Assembly (NCBI RefSeq): GCF_000576425.1
Contig: NZ_KK069990.1
Span: 186,001-250,000 of the forward strand
Reading direction: 5' to 3'
From: Brachybacterium phenoliresistens
GTDB taxonomy: Bacteria; Actinomycetota; Actinomycetes; Actinomycetales; Dermabacteraceae
DNA: 64,000 bases
The notes beneath the pieces are model-generated. The model saw nothing but the letters and a program-made list of their open reading frames with translations. It did not search any database and was not told where the DNA came from. Position numbers and translations under genes: made by a program. Below are positions 45,215 through 53,573 of the stretch, piece after piece. Each line of letters begins with the position of its first letter. Positions within the stretch are counted from its first letter, which is position 1.

Positions 45215-47362
45215 TCAGCGCTTGGCGGCGCGGCGGGCCTCCTCGCGGGCCGCCTCCTTCGCGGCGTCCCGCAGCACCTTCTCGCTGAGCGGGGAGTCGG
45301 TGCTGGCCCGCTGGGCGCGGAAGTAGGCGGCCGCCTCCTCCTGCCGTCGCGCCTCGCCGCCGAGGGCGATCGGGGCGCGCACGTGCTCCGGGGCCAGGTC
45401 GAAGGCGGCGACGAGGTCCAGGGCGTGCGGTCGCAGCCGCCACAGCAGGCGACGCACCTCGGCCGCGACCTGCCGGCCGCGCTGGGCCGAGAGCATCCCG
45501 TCCAGCAGGAACCATGCGAGATCGGCCTGGACGAGGGAGAGCCCGAAGAGGTCGCGCAGGTCGGTGAGCACGGCGCGCGTGCCCTCGTCCTCGAAGCGCT
45601 CGATCGCGGCGGTGAAGGCGCGCCAGCGCAGCAGGTCCGCGTGGGCGCGGGCGGCGTCCAGCATCTCGATCTGGTGCTTGTTCACGAGCGCGGCGGCATC
45701 GGCCGGGCTCTGGCGGCCCGCCGGGCGCAGCGCCAGGGCGACCTCCTCGACCTTCACGCGCGCGCGGTCGGCGAGCAGGGCCTCCTGGAACTCGGCGTCC
45801 CGCAGGCTCTGGGAGGAGCGCTCGGCCCGGCCGGCGTCGGTGGCGGTCTGCACCAGGCGGTGCCAGGGGGTGTGGCGCCGGGCGAGGGTGTCGGCGCGCT
45901 GCGCGATGAACCGGCCGATCCCCGCCCGGTCGATGCTGCGCAGCTCCTGGCGGTAGTCGGTGAGCAGACGCTTGGCCACCAGCTGCAGCAGGATCGTGTT
46001 GTCGCCCTCGAAGGTGGCGTAGACGTCGAGGTCCTGGTGCAGGCCCACGAGGCGGTTCTCCGCCATGAAGCCGGCGCCGCCGCAGGCCTCGCGGCATTCC
46101 TGGATTGTGTCCAGGGCCAGGCGCGTGGAGGTGGGCTTGAGCGCGGCGGCGAGGGTCTCGAGGTCCTCCCGGGCCTCGGGGGTGTCCCCGCGGCCGGAGA
46201 AGACGTCGTCGAAGGCGTGCAGCAGCTCCTCGTGCGCGAAGGCGCCGGCGTAGGTCGCGGCGAGCTTGGGCAGCAGGCGGGCCAGGTGTGACTGGTAGTC
46301 CAGCAGCACCGTCTCCTCGGTGGGGGAGGCGGCGGTGAACTGGCGGCGCTGGGAGGCATAGGTGATCGCGATGTGCAGCGCGAGCTGCGAGGCGCGGATC
46401 GCCGAGCCGTCCAGGGACACGCGGCCCTGGACGAGGGTGCCGATCATGGTGAAGAAGCGCCGCCCGGGCGAGTCGATCGGCGAGGAGTAGGTGCCGTCGG
46501 GCGCGACGTCGCCGTAGCGGTTGAGCAGGTTCGTGCGCGGCACGCGGACGTGGTCGAAGGCCAGGCGGCCGTTGTCGATCCCGTTCAGGCCGCCCTTGGG
46601 GCCGTCGTCCTCGCTGCGCACTCCCGGGAGCAGCTCCCCGTCGGCATCGCGGACGGGCACGAAGAAGCAGTGCACGCCGTGGTCCACGCCGCGGGTGATC
46701 AGGCGCGCGAACACCGTGGCGGCGCGCGCGTGGATCGCCGCGTTGCCCAGGTAGTCCTTCCAGGCGGCGCGGAAGGGCGTGTGGATCACCCATTCCTCGG
46801 TCGCCTCGTCGTAGGTCGCCGTGGTGGCCAGGGACTGGACGTCCGAGCCGTGCCCGATCTCCGTCATCGCGAAGGCTCCCGGCAGCGCGAGGCTCATCGC
46901 GTCCGGGATCCACGCCCGGTGGTGCTCCTCGGTGCCCAGCTGCAGGATCGCCGAGGTGAACAGGCCCCACTGCACCCCGGCCTTGATCTGCAGGGACGGG
47001 TCGGCCAGGACCAGCTCCTCGAAGGAGGCCACGTTGCCGCCGTTGTCGTTGGGCCCGCCCAGGGACTCGGGCAGCATGGGCAGGGAGACCCGGGCGTCGG
47101 CCAGGGTCTGCAGCTGCTCGAAGACGCGGGCGCGGTGCTCGGCCACGGTCGCGTCCAGCGGCCGATGCAGGGCGCTGCTGCGGGCCCGCTCGCGCGCCGC
47201 CCGGCGCAGCTCGGCCCAGTCGCCGAGCAGGGCCTCGGCGACCGCGTCGACGTCCAGGCGCGGCGCGCCGGCCGCGGGGACGGGGATCGGGCCGGTGGGG
47301 TCAGCGGTGCCGCGCGGGATGCCGCGGGGGTCGGATGCGGTGGAGGTGGTCGTGGACGTCAA
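45215..47362 (-). CDS. acyl-CoA oxidase/dehydrogenase family flavoprotein
   Basis: This 715-residue FAD enzyme of the acyl-CoA oxidase type likely introduces the first double bond in acyl-CoA. The start is TTG 47362, which overlaps the TetR stop (TTGA) with GAAGGGA eight bases upstream. GAFAMTEIGHGSDVQSLATTATYD is the flavin and substrate segment, DHVRVPRTNLLNRYGDV and VQGRVSLDGSAIRASQLAL follow, and ECREACGGAGFMAENRLVGLHQDLDVYATFEGDN is the ACOX-type catalytic region with its Glu. The C-terminal 250 residues match the ACOX C-terminal helical domain. It is coupled to the TetR gene and resembles mycobacterial FadE5 in context. Confidence 0.9.
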   Translation of the reverse strand: MTSTTTSTASDPRGIPRGTADPTGPIPVPAAGAPRLDVDAVAEALLGDWAELRRAARERARSSALHRPLDATVAEHRARVFEQLQTLADARVSLPMLPESLGGPNDNGGNVASFEELVLADPSLQIKAGVQWGLFTSAILQLGTEEHHRAWIPDAMSLALPGAFAMTEIGHGSDVQSLATTATYDEATEEWVIHTPFRAAWKDYLGNAAIHARAATVFARLITRGVDHGVHCFFVPVRDADGELLPGVRSEDDGPKGGLNGIDNGRLAFDHVRVPRTNLLNRYGDVAPDGTYSSPIDSPGRRFFTMIGTLVQGRVSLDGSAIRASQLALHIAITYASQRRQFTAASPTEETVLLDYQSHLARLLPKLAATYAGAFAHEELLHAFDDVFSGRGDTPEAREDLETLAAALKPTSTRLALDTIQECREACGGAGFMAENRLVGLHQDLDVYATFEGDNTILLQLVAKRLLTDYRQELRSIDRAGIGRFIAQRADTLARRHTPWHRLVQTATDAGRAERSSQSLRDAEFQEALLADRARVKVEEVALALRPAGRQSPADAAALVNKHQIEMLDAARAHADLLRWRAFTAAIERFEDEGTRAVLTDLRDLFGLSLVQADLAWFLLDGMLSAQRGRQVAAEVRRLLWRLRPHALDLVAAFDLAPEHVRAPIALGGEARRQEEAAAYFRAQRASTDSPLSEKVLRDAAKEAAREEARRAAKR

Positions 47363-48135
47363 TGTCGCATTCCCTTCATGAGCCAGGTGACGAGGTGATC
47401 GATGAGCTGGTCGTCGGTGATGGTGCCGCCGGCCGGGCCGGAGGTCCGGTCGGTCATCCAGCGGTCCACGGCTCCGCGCACGAAGCCGACCGCTCCCGCC
47501 GCCCACACCTCGGGGGAGGGGGAGCTCTCGGGGACCGCCGCCGCGACCAGGCGCGCGGTGGAGGACAGGAAGTGGTTCAGGCCGTCGCTGGGCCGGGTGA
47601 CGAAGCGGTAGACGTTCGGGGAGCTCTCCGCCGTGGAGACGTAGGCGGAGATCATCACGCGGATCCGGGCCTCCGCGTCGACGGCGCCGCCGGCCTCCTG
47701 CTCGAGGCGGGCGATGCCCTCGACCAGCTGGCGGTGCATGTCGGAGAGGATGTGCATGCCGATCGCCCGCTGCAGCTGCGCCTTGTCGGTGAAGTACCGG
47801 TAGACGATGGACTTCGACGTCCCCGAGGCGACGGCGATGTCCTCCATGGTGACGTCGGGGCCCTGGGCGTGGATGAGCTTGCGGGCCACGCGCAGCATCT
47901 CGGCCCGGCGCGTCTCGCGGTGCGCCGCCCAGCGGGCGGAGCGGCCGTCGACCGCGGGGGCGGCGGGGGAGGCGCCCTCGCCGGGGGCGGCGAGGCCGTC
48001 CAGCGGCTCGGGCCCCTCGTCGCGCGGCGCGGCGGGATCCCCGGGCGCGATGCCGGGAGGGGGATCCGCGGGCGCCGCGGAGGACGCCGTCGAGGCGGAC
48101 GGCGCGGAGGACCCGGACGGCGGAGAAGGTTTCAC
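47359..48135 (-). CDS. TetR-family transcriptional regulator
   Basis: This 258-residue repressor has an unusual 60-residue Pro/Ala/Ser-rich N-terminal tail, then a TetR helix-turn-helix: ARKLIHAQGPDVTMEDIAVASGTSKSIVYRYFTDKAQLQRAI. The ligand domain is variable. GTG 48135 has no ribosome binding site; TACCCT ends seven bases upstream, so a leaderless transcript is likely. Start further inside (near residue 60) cannot be excluded. It is coupled to the acyl-CoA oxidase gene and divergent from the thiolase gene, so it probably controls both. An acyl-CoA ligand is an inference. Confidence 0.88.
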   Translation of the reverse strand: MKPSPPSGSSAPSASTASSAAPADPPPGIAPGDPAAPRDEGPEPLDGLAAPGEGASPAAPAVDGRSARWAAHRETRRAEMLRVARKLIHAQGPDVTMEDIAVASGTSKSIVYRYFTDKAQLQRAIGMHILSDMHRQLVEGIARLEQEAGGAVDAEARIRVMISAYVSTAESSPNVYRFVTRPSDGLNHFLSSTARLVAAAVPESSPSPEVWAAGAVGFVRGAVDRWMTDRTSGPAGGTITDDQLIDHLVTWLMKGMRH

Positions 48136-48252
48136 GGGACCAAGGGTATCAAGTACCGTCGGTTCCAGGTAGTCTCTGTCACGTCCGATCCGGTGCGGCA
48201 GCAGACGTGCCGGTGCCGATCCGCCGTCCGATCCGAAGAGGTGTCCCGTTCC
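48136..48252. promoter_or_regulatory. divergent TetR/thiolase control region
   Basis: The 117-bp region contains the minus-strand -10 TACCCT (48148 to 48143) and a short palindrome ACCGTCGGT (48155-48163) inside AAGTACCGTCGGTTCC, plus GGTATCAAGTACC (48145-48157). These overlap the TetR promoter and are good operator candidates. AGAGGTG (48236-48242) serves the thiolase GTG. Confidence 0.4.
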
Positions 48253-49734
48253 GTGACCAGCCCCGCCAGCTCCTCCGCCGATCCCATCGAGCCCCTCGGC
48301 GCCCCCGCCGAGCCCGCCGGGCCGGGCGAGCCCTCCCGTCCCGCATCCCCCGGCCGCCCGGCGGAGCCCGCCGGCGGCATCGGCCCCGACGAGGGCCGCA
48401 GCGCCCTGGACCTGCGGCGCACCCCCGAGGTGCGCGATGCCTACGTCCTCGGCGGGAACCGCATCCCCTTCGCCCGCGCGGGCGGCGCCTACGCCGGCGT
48501 GTCCAACCAGGACCTGCTGACCGCCGCCCTCGACGGCCTCGTCGCCCGCTTCGGCCTGCAGGGCGAGATGCTGGGCGAGGTCGCCGGCGGCGCCGTCCTC
48601 AAGCTCGCCGGGGACCTCAACCTCACCCGCGAGAGCGCGCTGGGCACGCCGCTGGACCCGCGCACCCCGGCCCTGGACCTGTCCAAGGCCTGCGCGACGG
48701 GGCTGGAGACGGTCATGCACGTGAGCAACCGGATCCGCCTGGGGCAGATCGACTCGGCGATCGCCTGCGGCGTGGACTCCGCCTCGGACTCGCCGATCGA
48801 GGTCACCCCGCGCCTGCGCCGCCTCCTGCACCGCCTGAACGCCGCACGCAGCCTCCCGCAGCGCCTCTCCGTGCTCGCGGGCGCGCGCCCCGGGGACCTG
48901 GCGCCCGTGCCACCGCGCAACTCCGAGCCCCGCACGGGCCTGTCCATGGGCGAGCACCAGGCCGTCACCACCGCGCAGTGGGGCATCAGCCGCCAGGCGC
49001 AGGACGAGCTGGCCCTCGCCTCGCACCGCGCCCTGGCCGCCGCCTACGAGTCCGGCTTCCTCGACGACCTCGTCACCGGGTACCGGGGCATCGGCCGGGA
49101 CACCAACCTGCGCCCCGACTCGAGCCTGGAGAAGCTGGCCTCGCTCAAGCCCGTGTTCGGCCTGGGCAGCCCGGCCGTCGCCGAGCCGACCATGACCGCC
49201 GGCAACTCGACGCCGCTGACCGACGGGGCCTCCGCCGTGCTGCTCGGCAGCCGGGACTGGGCCGCGGCCCGCGGCCTGACGCCCCTGGCGCGGGTGGTCG
49301 ACGCCCGCAGCGCCGCCGTGGACTTCGCCCACGGCGAGGAGGGCCTGCTGATGGCCCCGGCGTACGCCGTGCCGGAGCTGCTGGACGCCCACGGCCTCGC
49401 GCTCGCCGACATCGACCTGTACGAGATCCACGAGGCCTTCGCCGCGACCGTGCTCTCGACCCTCGCCGCCTGGGAGTCCGAGGACTTCTGCCGCGACCGC
49501 CTGGGCCGCACGGCGCCGCTGGGATCGATCGACCGCTCGCGGCTGAACGTCACCGGCTCCTCCCTCGCGGCGGGGCACCCCTTCGCCGCCACCGGCGGGC
49601 GCATCGTCGCCACCCTCGCCAAGCTGCTGCACCAGCGCGCCCGCGAGACCGGGCGCAGCCAGCGCGGCCTCGTCTCGATCTGCGCGGCCGCCGGCCAGGG
49701 GACCGTCGCCCTGCTCGAAGCCGACCCCGCCTGA
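48253..49734 (+). CDS. acetyl-CoA acyltransferase (thiolase, FadA2-like)
   Basis: This 493-residue thiolase cleaves 3-ketoacyl-CoA. I choose GTG 48253, nine bases after GAGGTG; GTG 48241 is possible. The first 55 residues are a Pro/Ala-rich extension, then RDAYVLGGNRIPFARAGG begins the fold. Catalytic residues are Cys in DLSKACATGLETV, His in YEIHEAFAATV, and the GHPFAATGGR and CAAAGQGTV motifs at the end. It belongs to the FadI/FadA2 group and starts a co-directional run with a FabG4-like reductase and a MaoC hydratase, as in the mycobacterial fadA2-fabG4-htdX locus. Confidence 0.93.
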   Translation: MTSPASSSADPIEPLGAPAEPAGPGEPSRPASPGRPAEPAGGIGPDEGRSALDLRRTPEVRDAYVLGGNRIPFARAGGAYAGVSNQDLLTAALDGLVARFGLQGEMLGEVAGGAVLKLAGDLNLTRESALGTPLDPRTPALDLSKACATGLETVMHVSNRIRLGQIDSAIACGVDSASDSPIEVTPRLRRLLHRLNAARSLPQRLSVLAGARPGDLAPVPPRNSEPRTGLSMGEHQAVTTAQWGISRQAQDELALASHRALAAAYESGFLDDLVTGYRGIGRDTNLRPDSSLEKLASLKPVFGLGSPAVAEPTMTAGNSTPLTDGASAVLLGSRDWAAARGLTPLARVVDARSAAVDFAHGEEGLLMAPAYAVPELLDAHGLALADIDLYEIHEAFAATVLSTLAAWESEDFCRDRLGRTAPLGSIDRSRLNVTGSSLAAGHPFAATGGRIVATLAKLLHQRARETGRSQRGLVSICAAAGQGTVALLEADPA

Positions 49735-49760
49735 GCCCCCACCCGAACAGGAGAACGACC

Positions 49761-51182
49761 GTGGTCGACGCCTATACCCGTCTGGTCCGCACCGCCCCCG
49801 GGCGCGCCCTCGCCGCCCGTACCGGCCTGCCCCGCCCGTCGCACCTCCCGCGCCGCGCGGAGCGGCCCCAGCCCGTGCTCGACCCCGTGGTCGTGCTGGG
49901 CTCCGGGGAGGGGGCCGAGCAGATCACCGGCACCCTGCTCGGCTGGGGCGCCGATGTCCGCCGCCGCTTCGCCGAGACCGAGCACCCCGGCAGCGTCGTG
50001 ATCGTCCTGGACGCGATCGAGCGCCCCGAGGACATCGGCCCGCTCGTGCTGCCCCTGGCCGAGGCCATGCGCGGCCTGGCCGCCGGCGCCCGGGTGGTGA
50101 CCGTCTCCCGCCCCGCCGCAGGCCAGGACCCGTCCCGGGACGCGGCCCGCGGCGGGGTCGAGGGGTTCGTGCGCAGCCTGGGGCACGAGATGCGCCGGGG
50201 ATCCACCGCCAACGGCCTGCTGGTCGCCGACGGCGTCGCGCTGGACGCCCCGTCGGTGACCGGAGCCCTGCGCTTCCTCCTCTCGGCGCGCAGCGCCTTC
50301 GTCGACGGCCAGCTGCTGCGGATCGACGCCGCCGGCGCCGCGCTCCCGGAGAGCTGGGAGGCGCCGCTGGCCGGGCGCACGGCCCTGGTCACCGGCGCCG
50401 CCCGCGGCATCGGCGCGGCGATCGCCCGCACCCTCGCCGCCGACGGCGCCCGGGTGGTGCTGCTGGACGTGACCGCGGCGGGCACCGAGCTCGCGCGCCT
50501 GGCCAACGAGCTGCGCGGCGTGCCCGTGCAGCTGGACGTCACCGCGGCCGATGCCGGGGACCGCCTGGCCGCCTTCCTGCGCGAGCGCGGCCTCCGCCTG
50601 GACATCGTGGTGCTCAACGCGGGCATCACCCGCGACCGCATGTTCGCGAACATGGCGCCGGACCGCTGGGACCCGGTGATCGCGGTGAACATCGCCAGCC
50701 AGATCAGCCTCATGCGCGACCTGCTGGCCGCCGATGCCCCGGCCGCCGAGGCCTCCGGGTCGGCCGATGCCCCTGCGGCGGCCGATGCCTCCGCGGCGGG
50801 TCGGTCCGCGGCGGCCCCGGTGCTCGGGGACGAGCTGCGCGTGGTGTCCCTGGCCTCCACCAGCGGCATCGCCGGCAACCGCGGGCAGTCCAACTACGCC
50901 GCCTCCAAGGCCGGGGTGATGGCCTTCGTCGAGGCGCTCGCCGGGCAGCTCGAGGAGCGCGGCGGCACCGCCAACGCCGTCGCCCCCGGCTTCATCGAGA
51001 CCGAGATGACCCGGAAGATCCCGCCGCTGCAGCGCGAGGTCGCCCGGCGCATCAGCTCCCTCCAGCAGGGCGGGCTGCCCGTCGACGTGGCCGAGGCCGT
51101 CGCCTTCCTCGCCTCCGGCCCGGCCGGCGGCGTGCGCGGGCAGACGCTGCGCGTGTGCGGCCAGCACATGGTGGGACGGTGA
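49761..51182 (+). CDS. high-molecular-weight 3-oxoacyl reductase (FabG4-like)
   Basis: This 473-residue short-chain dehydrogenase has two Rossmann units. GTG 49761 follows ACAGGAGAAC. The N-terminal half (about 1-200) is a degenerate nucleotide-binding domain; the C-terminal half is active: ALVTGAARGIGAAIARTLA, LNAGITRD, and the catalytic Ser with YAASK. This is the architecture of mycobacterial FabG4, which reduces 3-ketoacyl-CoA. Odd: an Ala-rich insertion of about 30 residues (AADAPAAEASGSADAPAAADASAAG) lies between the NAG strand and the catalytic Ser strand. The MaoC gene follows after four bases. Confidence 0.92.
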   Translation: MVDAYTRLVRTAPGRALAARTGLPRPSHLPRRAERPQPVLDPVVVLGSGEGAEQITGTLLGWGADVRRRFAETEHPGSVVIVLDAIERPEDIGPLVLPLAEAMRGLAAGARVVTVSRPAAGQDPSRDAARGGVEGFVRSLGHEMRRGSTANGLLVADGVALDAPSVTGALRFLLSARSAFVDGQLLRIDAAGAALPESWEAPLAGRTALVTGAARGIGAAIARTLAADGARVVLLDVTAAGTELARLANELRGVPVQLDVTAADAGDRLAAFLRERGLRLDIVVLNAGITRDRMFANMAPDRWDPVIAVNIASQISLMRDLLAADAPAAEASGSADAPAAADASAAGRSAAAPVLGDELRVVSLASTSGIAGNRGQSNYAASKAGVMAFVEALAGQLEERGGTANAVAPGFIETEMTRKIPPLQREVARRISSLQQGGLPVDVAEAVAFLASGPAGGVRGQTLRVCGQHMVGR

Positions 51183-51186
51183 CGGC

Positions 51187-52185
51187 GTGGTCGAGCTGAA
51201 CCGCCGCCGGACCTCCGCCGCGCCGGGCCCGGAGCGGGCCCGCATGCTGCGTGAGGTGCCGTCCTTCCCCGCCATCTACGCCGCGGCGCTGCGGCCCCGC
51301 CCCGGCATGCGTCGCAGCACCGAGCTGCCCGGCACGGCCCTCGGCGTCTCCTCCGTGCGGATCGACGCGCAGCGCGCCGCCGCCTTCGACCACCTCATGG
51401 GCGGCCCGGCCACCGAGCTGGTCCATCCCGGGGTGCTGCACGTGCTCGCCTTCCCCGTCTCCCTGGCGCTGATGGCGCGCGGGGACTTCCCTTTCCCCCT
51501 GCTGGGGCTGGTGCACACCGCCAACCAGATGCTCCAGCACCGCCCCGTGCGGGTGGGGGAGCTGGTCGACGTCGAATGCCGCACCCGCGGCCTGCGCCCC
51601 CATCGTCGCGGCAGCACCTTCGAGGCCGTCTCCACCATCAGCTCCGGCGGGGAGATCATCGCGACCGACGTGTCCACCTATCTCGCCAAGGGCCGACGGT
51701 CCGGGACGCCCGGCGGCGATGCGGCATCGGCCGCCGCCGGACCGGGAGCGGCGCGCCCCTCCGGGACCTCGCCCGCCGCGGGCCCCGGGGAGGAGCCGGG
51801 GGAGCGCGCCCCCTTCACCGCCCCGATCCCCACGGGCCGATGGCGCCTGGGTGCGGACACGGGACGGCGCTACGCCGAGGTCTCCGGGGACGCCAACCCC
51901 ATCCACATGTCCGCGCTCAGCGCCCGGGCGTTCGGCTTCCCCCGCGCGATCGCCCACGGGATGTACACCGCCTCGCGGGCCTTCACCGAGTCCCGCGCCG
52001 ACCTGACCCGGCCGCTGCGGTGGGACGTCGAGTTCGGCGCCCCCGTCACCCTGCCCGGGACCGTCCTGGTGCGCTACGAGGAGGACCGGGAGGCCGGCAG
52101 CACGCGCGGCATCGGCTGGCGCCCCGCGACGGGCGACCGTCCGGCGCGACGCTGCTTCACCGTGGACGTCACCGCGCTGAGGTGA
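51187..52185 (+). CDS. MaoC-like 3-hydroxyacyl dehydratase (HtdX-like)
   Basis: This 332-residue double hot-dog enyzme is expected to hydrate or dehydrate acyl-CoA or acyl-ACP. The active-site motif is in the C-terminal half: YAEVSGDANPIHMSALSARAFGFPRAIAHGMY, with Asp and His. The N-terminal half is a non-catalytic hot dog, and a Pro/Ala-rich linker joins them. GTG 51187 lies four bases after the reductase stop, with only a weak ribosome binding site; ATG 51244 is a less likely alternative. Confidence 0.88.
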   Translation: MVELNRRRTSAAPGPERARMLREVPSFPAIYAAALRPRPGMRRSTELPGTALGVSSVRIDAQRAAAFDHLMGGPATELVHPGVLHVLAFPVSLALMARGDFPFPLLGLVHTANQMLQHRPVRVGELVDVECRTRGLRPHRRGSTFEAVSTISSGGEIIATDVSTYLAKGRRSGTPGGDAASAAAGPGAARPSGTSPAAGPGEEPGERAPFTAPIPTGRWRLGADTGRRYAEVSGDANPIHMSALSARAFGFPRAIAHGMYTASRAFTESRADLTRPLRWDVEFGAPVTLPGTVLVRYEEDREAGSTRGIGWRPATGDRPARRCFTVDVTALR

Positions 52186-52197
52186 GAAGGTCGCGGC

Positions 52198-53499
52198 ATG
52201 CGCATCCTCCTCACGAGCTTCGGGACCCGCGGCGACGTCCAGCCCTACGCCGCCTTCGCCGCGGCCCTCGCCGATGCCGGCCACCAGGTCACCCTCGCCG
52301 TCCCCTCCGCCCTCGCCGACCTCGTCCCCGCTGCGGGGCGAGGCGGCGGCGGGGCCGGCCCGGCGGGCCGCGTCACCGTCCGCCCCGCCGGTGACGAGAT
52401 GCTGCGCATGATCCGCGACGTCATGCCGCAGATGTCCGGGGCGGCCGACGGGCTCCGGAGCTTCCGCGCGATGAAGAGCGCCATGCGCGAGCACCTCGAG
52501 GAGACCTGGCAGGCCGCGCTGCAGCAGCAGGCCGAGGACGGCGGCGTCGATGTCGTCGTCCACCACGCCAAATGCCTCGGCGGCCCCCACATCGCCGAGA
52601 AGCTCGGCATCCCCGCGGTGCTCACCCTGCCGCTGCCGTTCTACACCCCCACCTCGGCGTACCCGGTGCCCTTCTTCGGCGGAGCGGACCTGGGGGCTCG
52701 CGGCAACCGCGCCAGCTACGCGATGGGCCGCGCCGGGAACGCGCTGTACGCGCCGATGCTCTCGGCGTTCCGCGCCCGGATCGGCCTGCCGGGCCGCGTG
52801 GGGCGGCTGGAGGACCCCCTGCGCACCCCCGACGGCTCCGCCGGGCACGTGCTGTATCCCTACAGCCGGCACGTCCTGCCCGTCCCGCCGGACTATCCGA
52901 GCACGGCGCACGTGCCCGGCTACTGGTTCCTGCCCGAGCAGGAGGAGGCCCTCGCCCCCGAGGTCGAGGAGTTCCTCGCCGCCGGGGAGGCGCCGGTCTA
53001 CATCGGGTTCGGGTCCATGGGCTTCGGCAAGGGAGCCCAGGAGCGGCGCGACGCCGTCCTCGGGGCCCTCGCCGCGACGGGGCTGCGCGGCATCGTGGCC
53101 ACCGGCTGGGGCGGCATGACCCCCGGCGCCTCGGACCGCGAGGACGTGCTCGTCGTCGAGGGCGCCCCGCACGGTGCGCTGTTCCCGCGCTGCGCCGCCG
53201 TCGTCCATCACGGCGGCGCCGGCTCCACCGCCGCCGGCCTGCGCGCCGGCCGGCCCACCCTCATCGTGCCGTTCCTCGGCGACCAGCCGTTCTGGGGCGC
53301 GCGCCTGCGCGAGCTCGGCGTGTCCCCGCGGCCGCTGCCGCCGCGCCGCCTGGGACAGGACCTGGCCGCCCGCCTCGGCGAGCTGGTCGGCACGCCCGCC
53401 TACGCCCGGCGCGCCGACGAGGTCGGGCAGCGCCTGCGCGCCGAGGACGGGCTGGGGGAGGGCGTGCGCATCCTCGAGGAGATCGTCGCCGCCGGCTGA
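52198..53499 (+). CDS. GT1-family glycosyltransferase
   Basis: This 433-residue GT-B glycosyltransferase resembles sterol 3-beta-glucosyltransferase and macrolide glycosyltransferases. MRILLTSFGTRGDVQPYAAFAAALADAGHQVTLAVPS is the acceptor-side start; PVYIGFGSMGF and HHGGAGSTAAGLRAGRPTLIVPFLGDQPFWGARL form the nucleotide-sugar site. AGAAGG precedes ATG 52198, 12 nt after the MaoC gene, so it is probably in the same operon. Acceptor unknown; a lipid is plausible from context. Confidence 0.9.
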   Translation: MRILLTSFGTRGDVQPYAAFAAALADAGHQVTLAVPSALADLVPAAGRGGGGAGPAGRVTVRPAGDEMLRMIRDVMPQMSGAADGLRSFRAMKSAMREHLEETWQAALQQQAEDGGVDVVVHHAKCLGGPHIAEKLGIPAVLTLPLPFYTPTSAYPVPFFGGADLGARGNRASYAMGRAGNALYAPMLSAFRARIGLPGRVGRLEDPLRTPDGSAGHVLYPYSRHVLPVPPDYPSTAHVPGYWFLPEQEEALAPEVEEFLAAGEAPVYIGFGSMGFGKGAQERRDAVLGALAATGLRGIVATGWGGMTPGASDREDVLVVEGAPHGALFPRCAAVVHHGGAGSTAAGLRAGRPTLIVPFLGDQPFWGARLRELGVSPRPLPPRRLGQDLAARLGELVGTPAYARRADEVGQRLRAEDGLGEGVRILEEIVAAG

Positions 53500-53550
53500 G
53501 AGCCCGCAGCGTAAGCCGCGGCGCCCCGCAGCAGGCTGCCTCGGGCGGTG

Positions 53551-53568
53551 CCTCGGGGCGCCTCGGGC
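53551..53568. repeat. 18-bp sequence shared with the amidase/purL gap
   Basis: CCTCGGGGCGCCTCGGGC is identical to 42531-42548. Both lie in short gaps between convergent genes. It contains the tandem CTCGGGGC and GCCTCGGGC and may help termination. Confidence 0.6.
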
Positions 53569-53573
53569 CGCGG

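Noticed and set aside
51180-51200. GTGA-coupled start of the MaoC gene at 51180
   Set aside because: That frame ends after six codons; GTG 51187 is the supported start.
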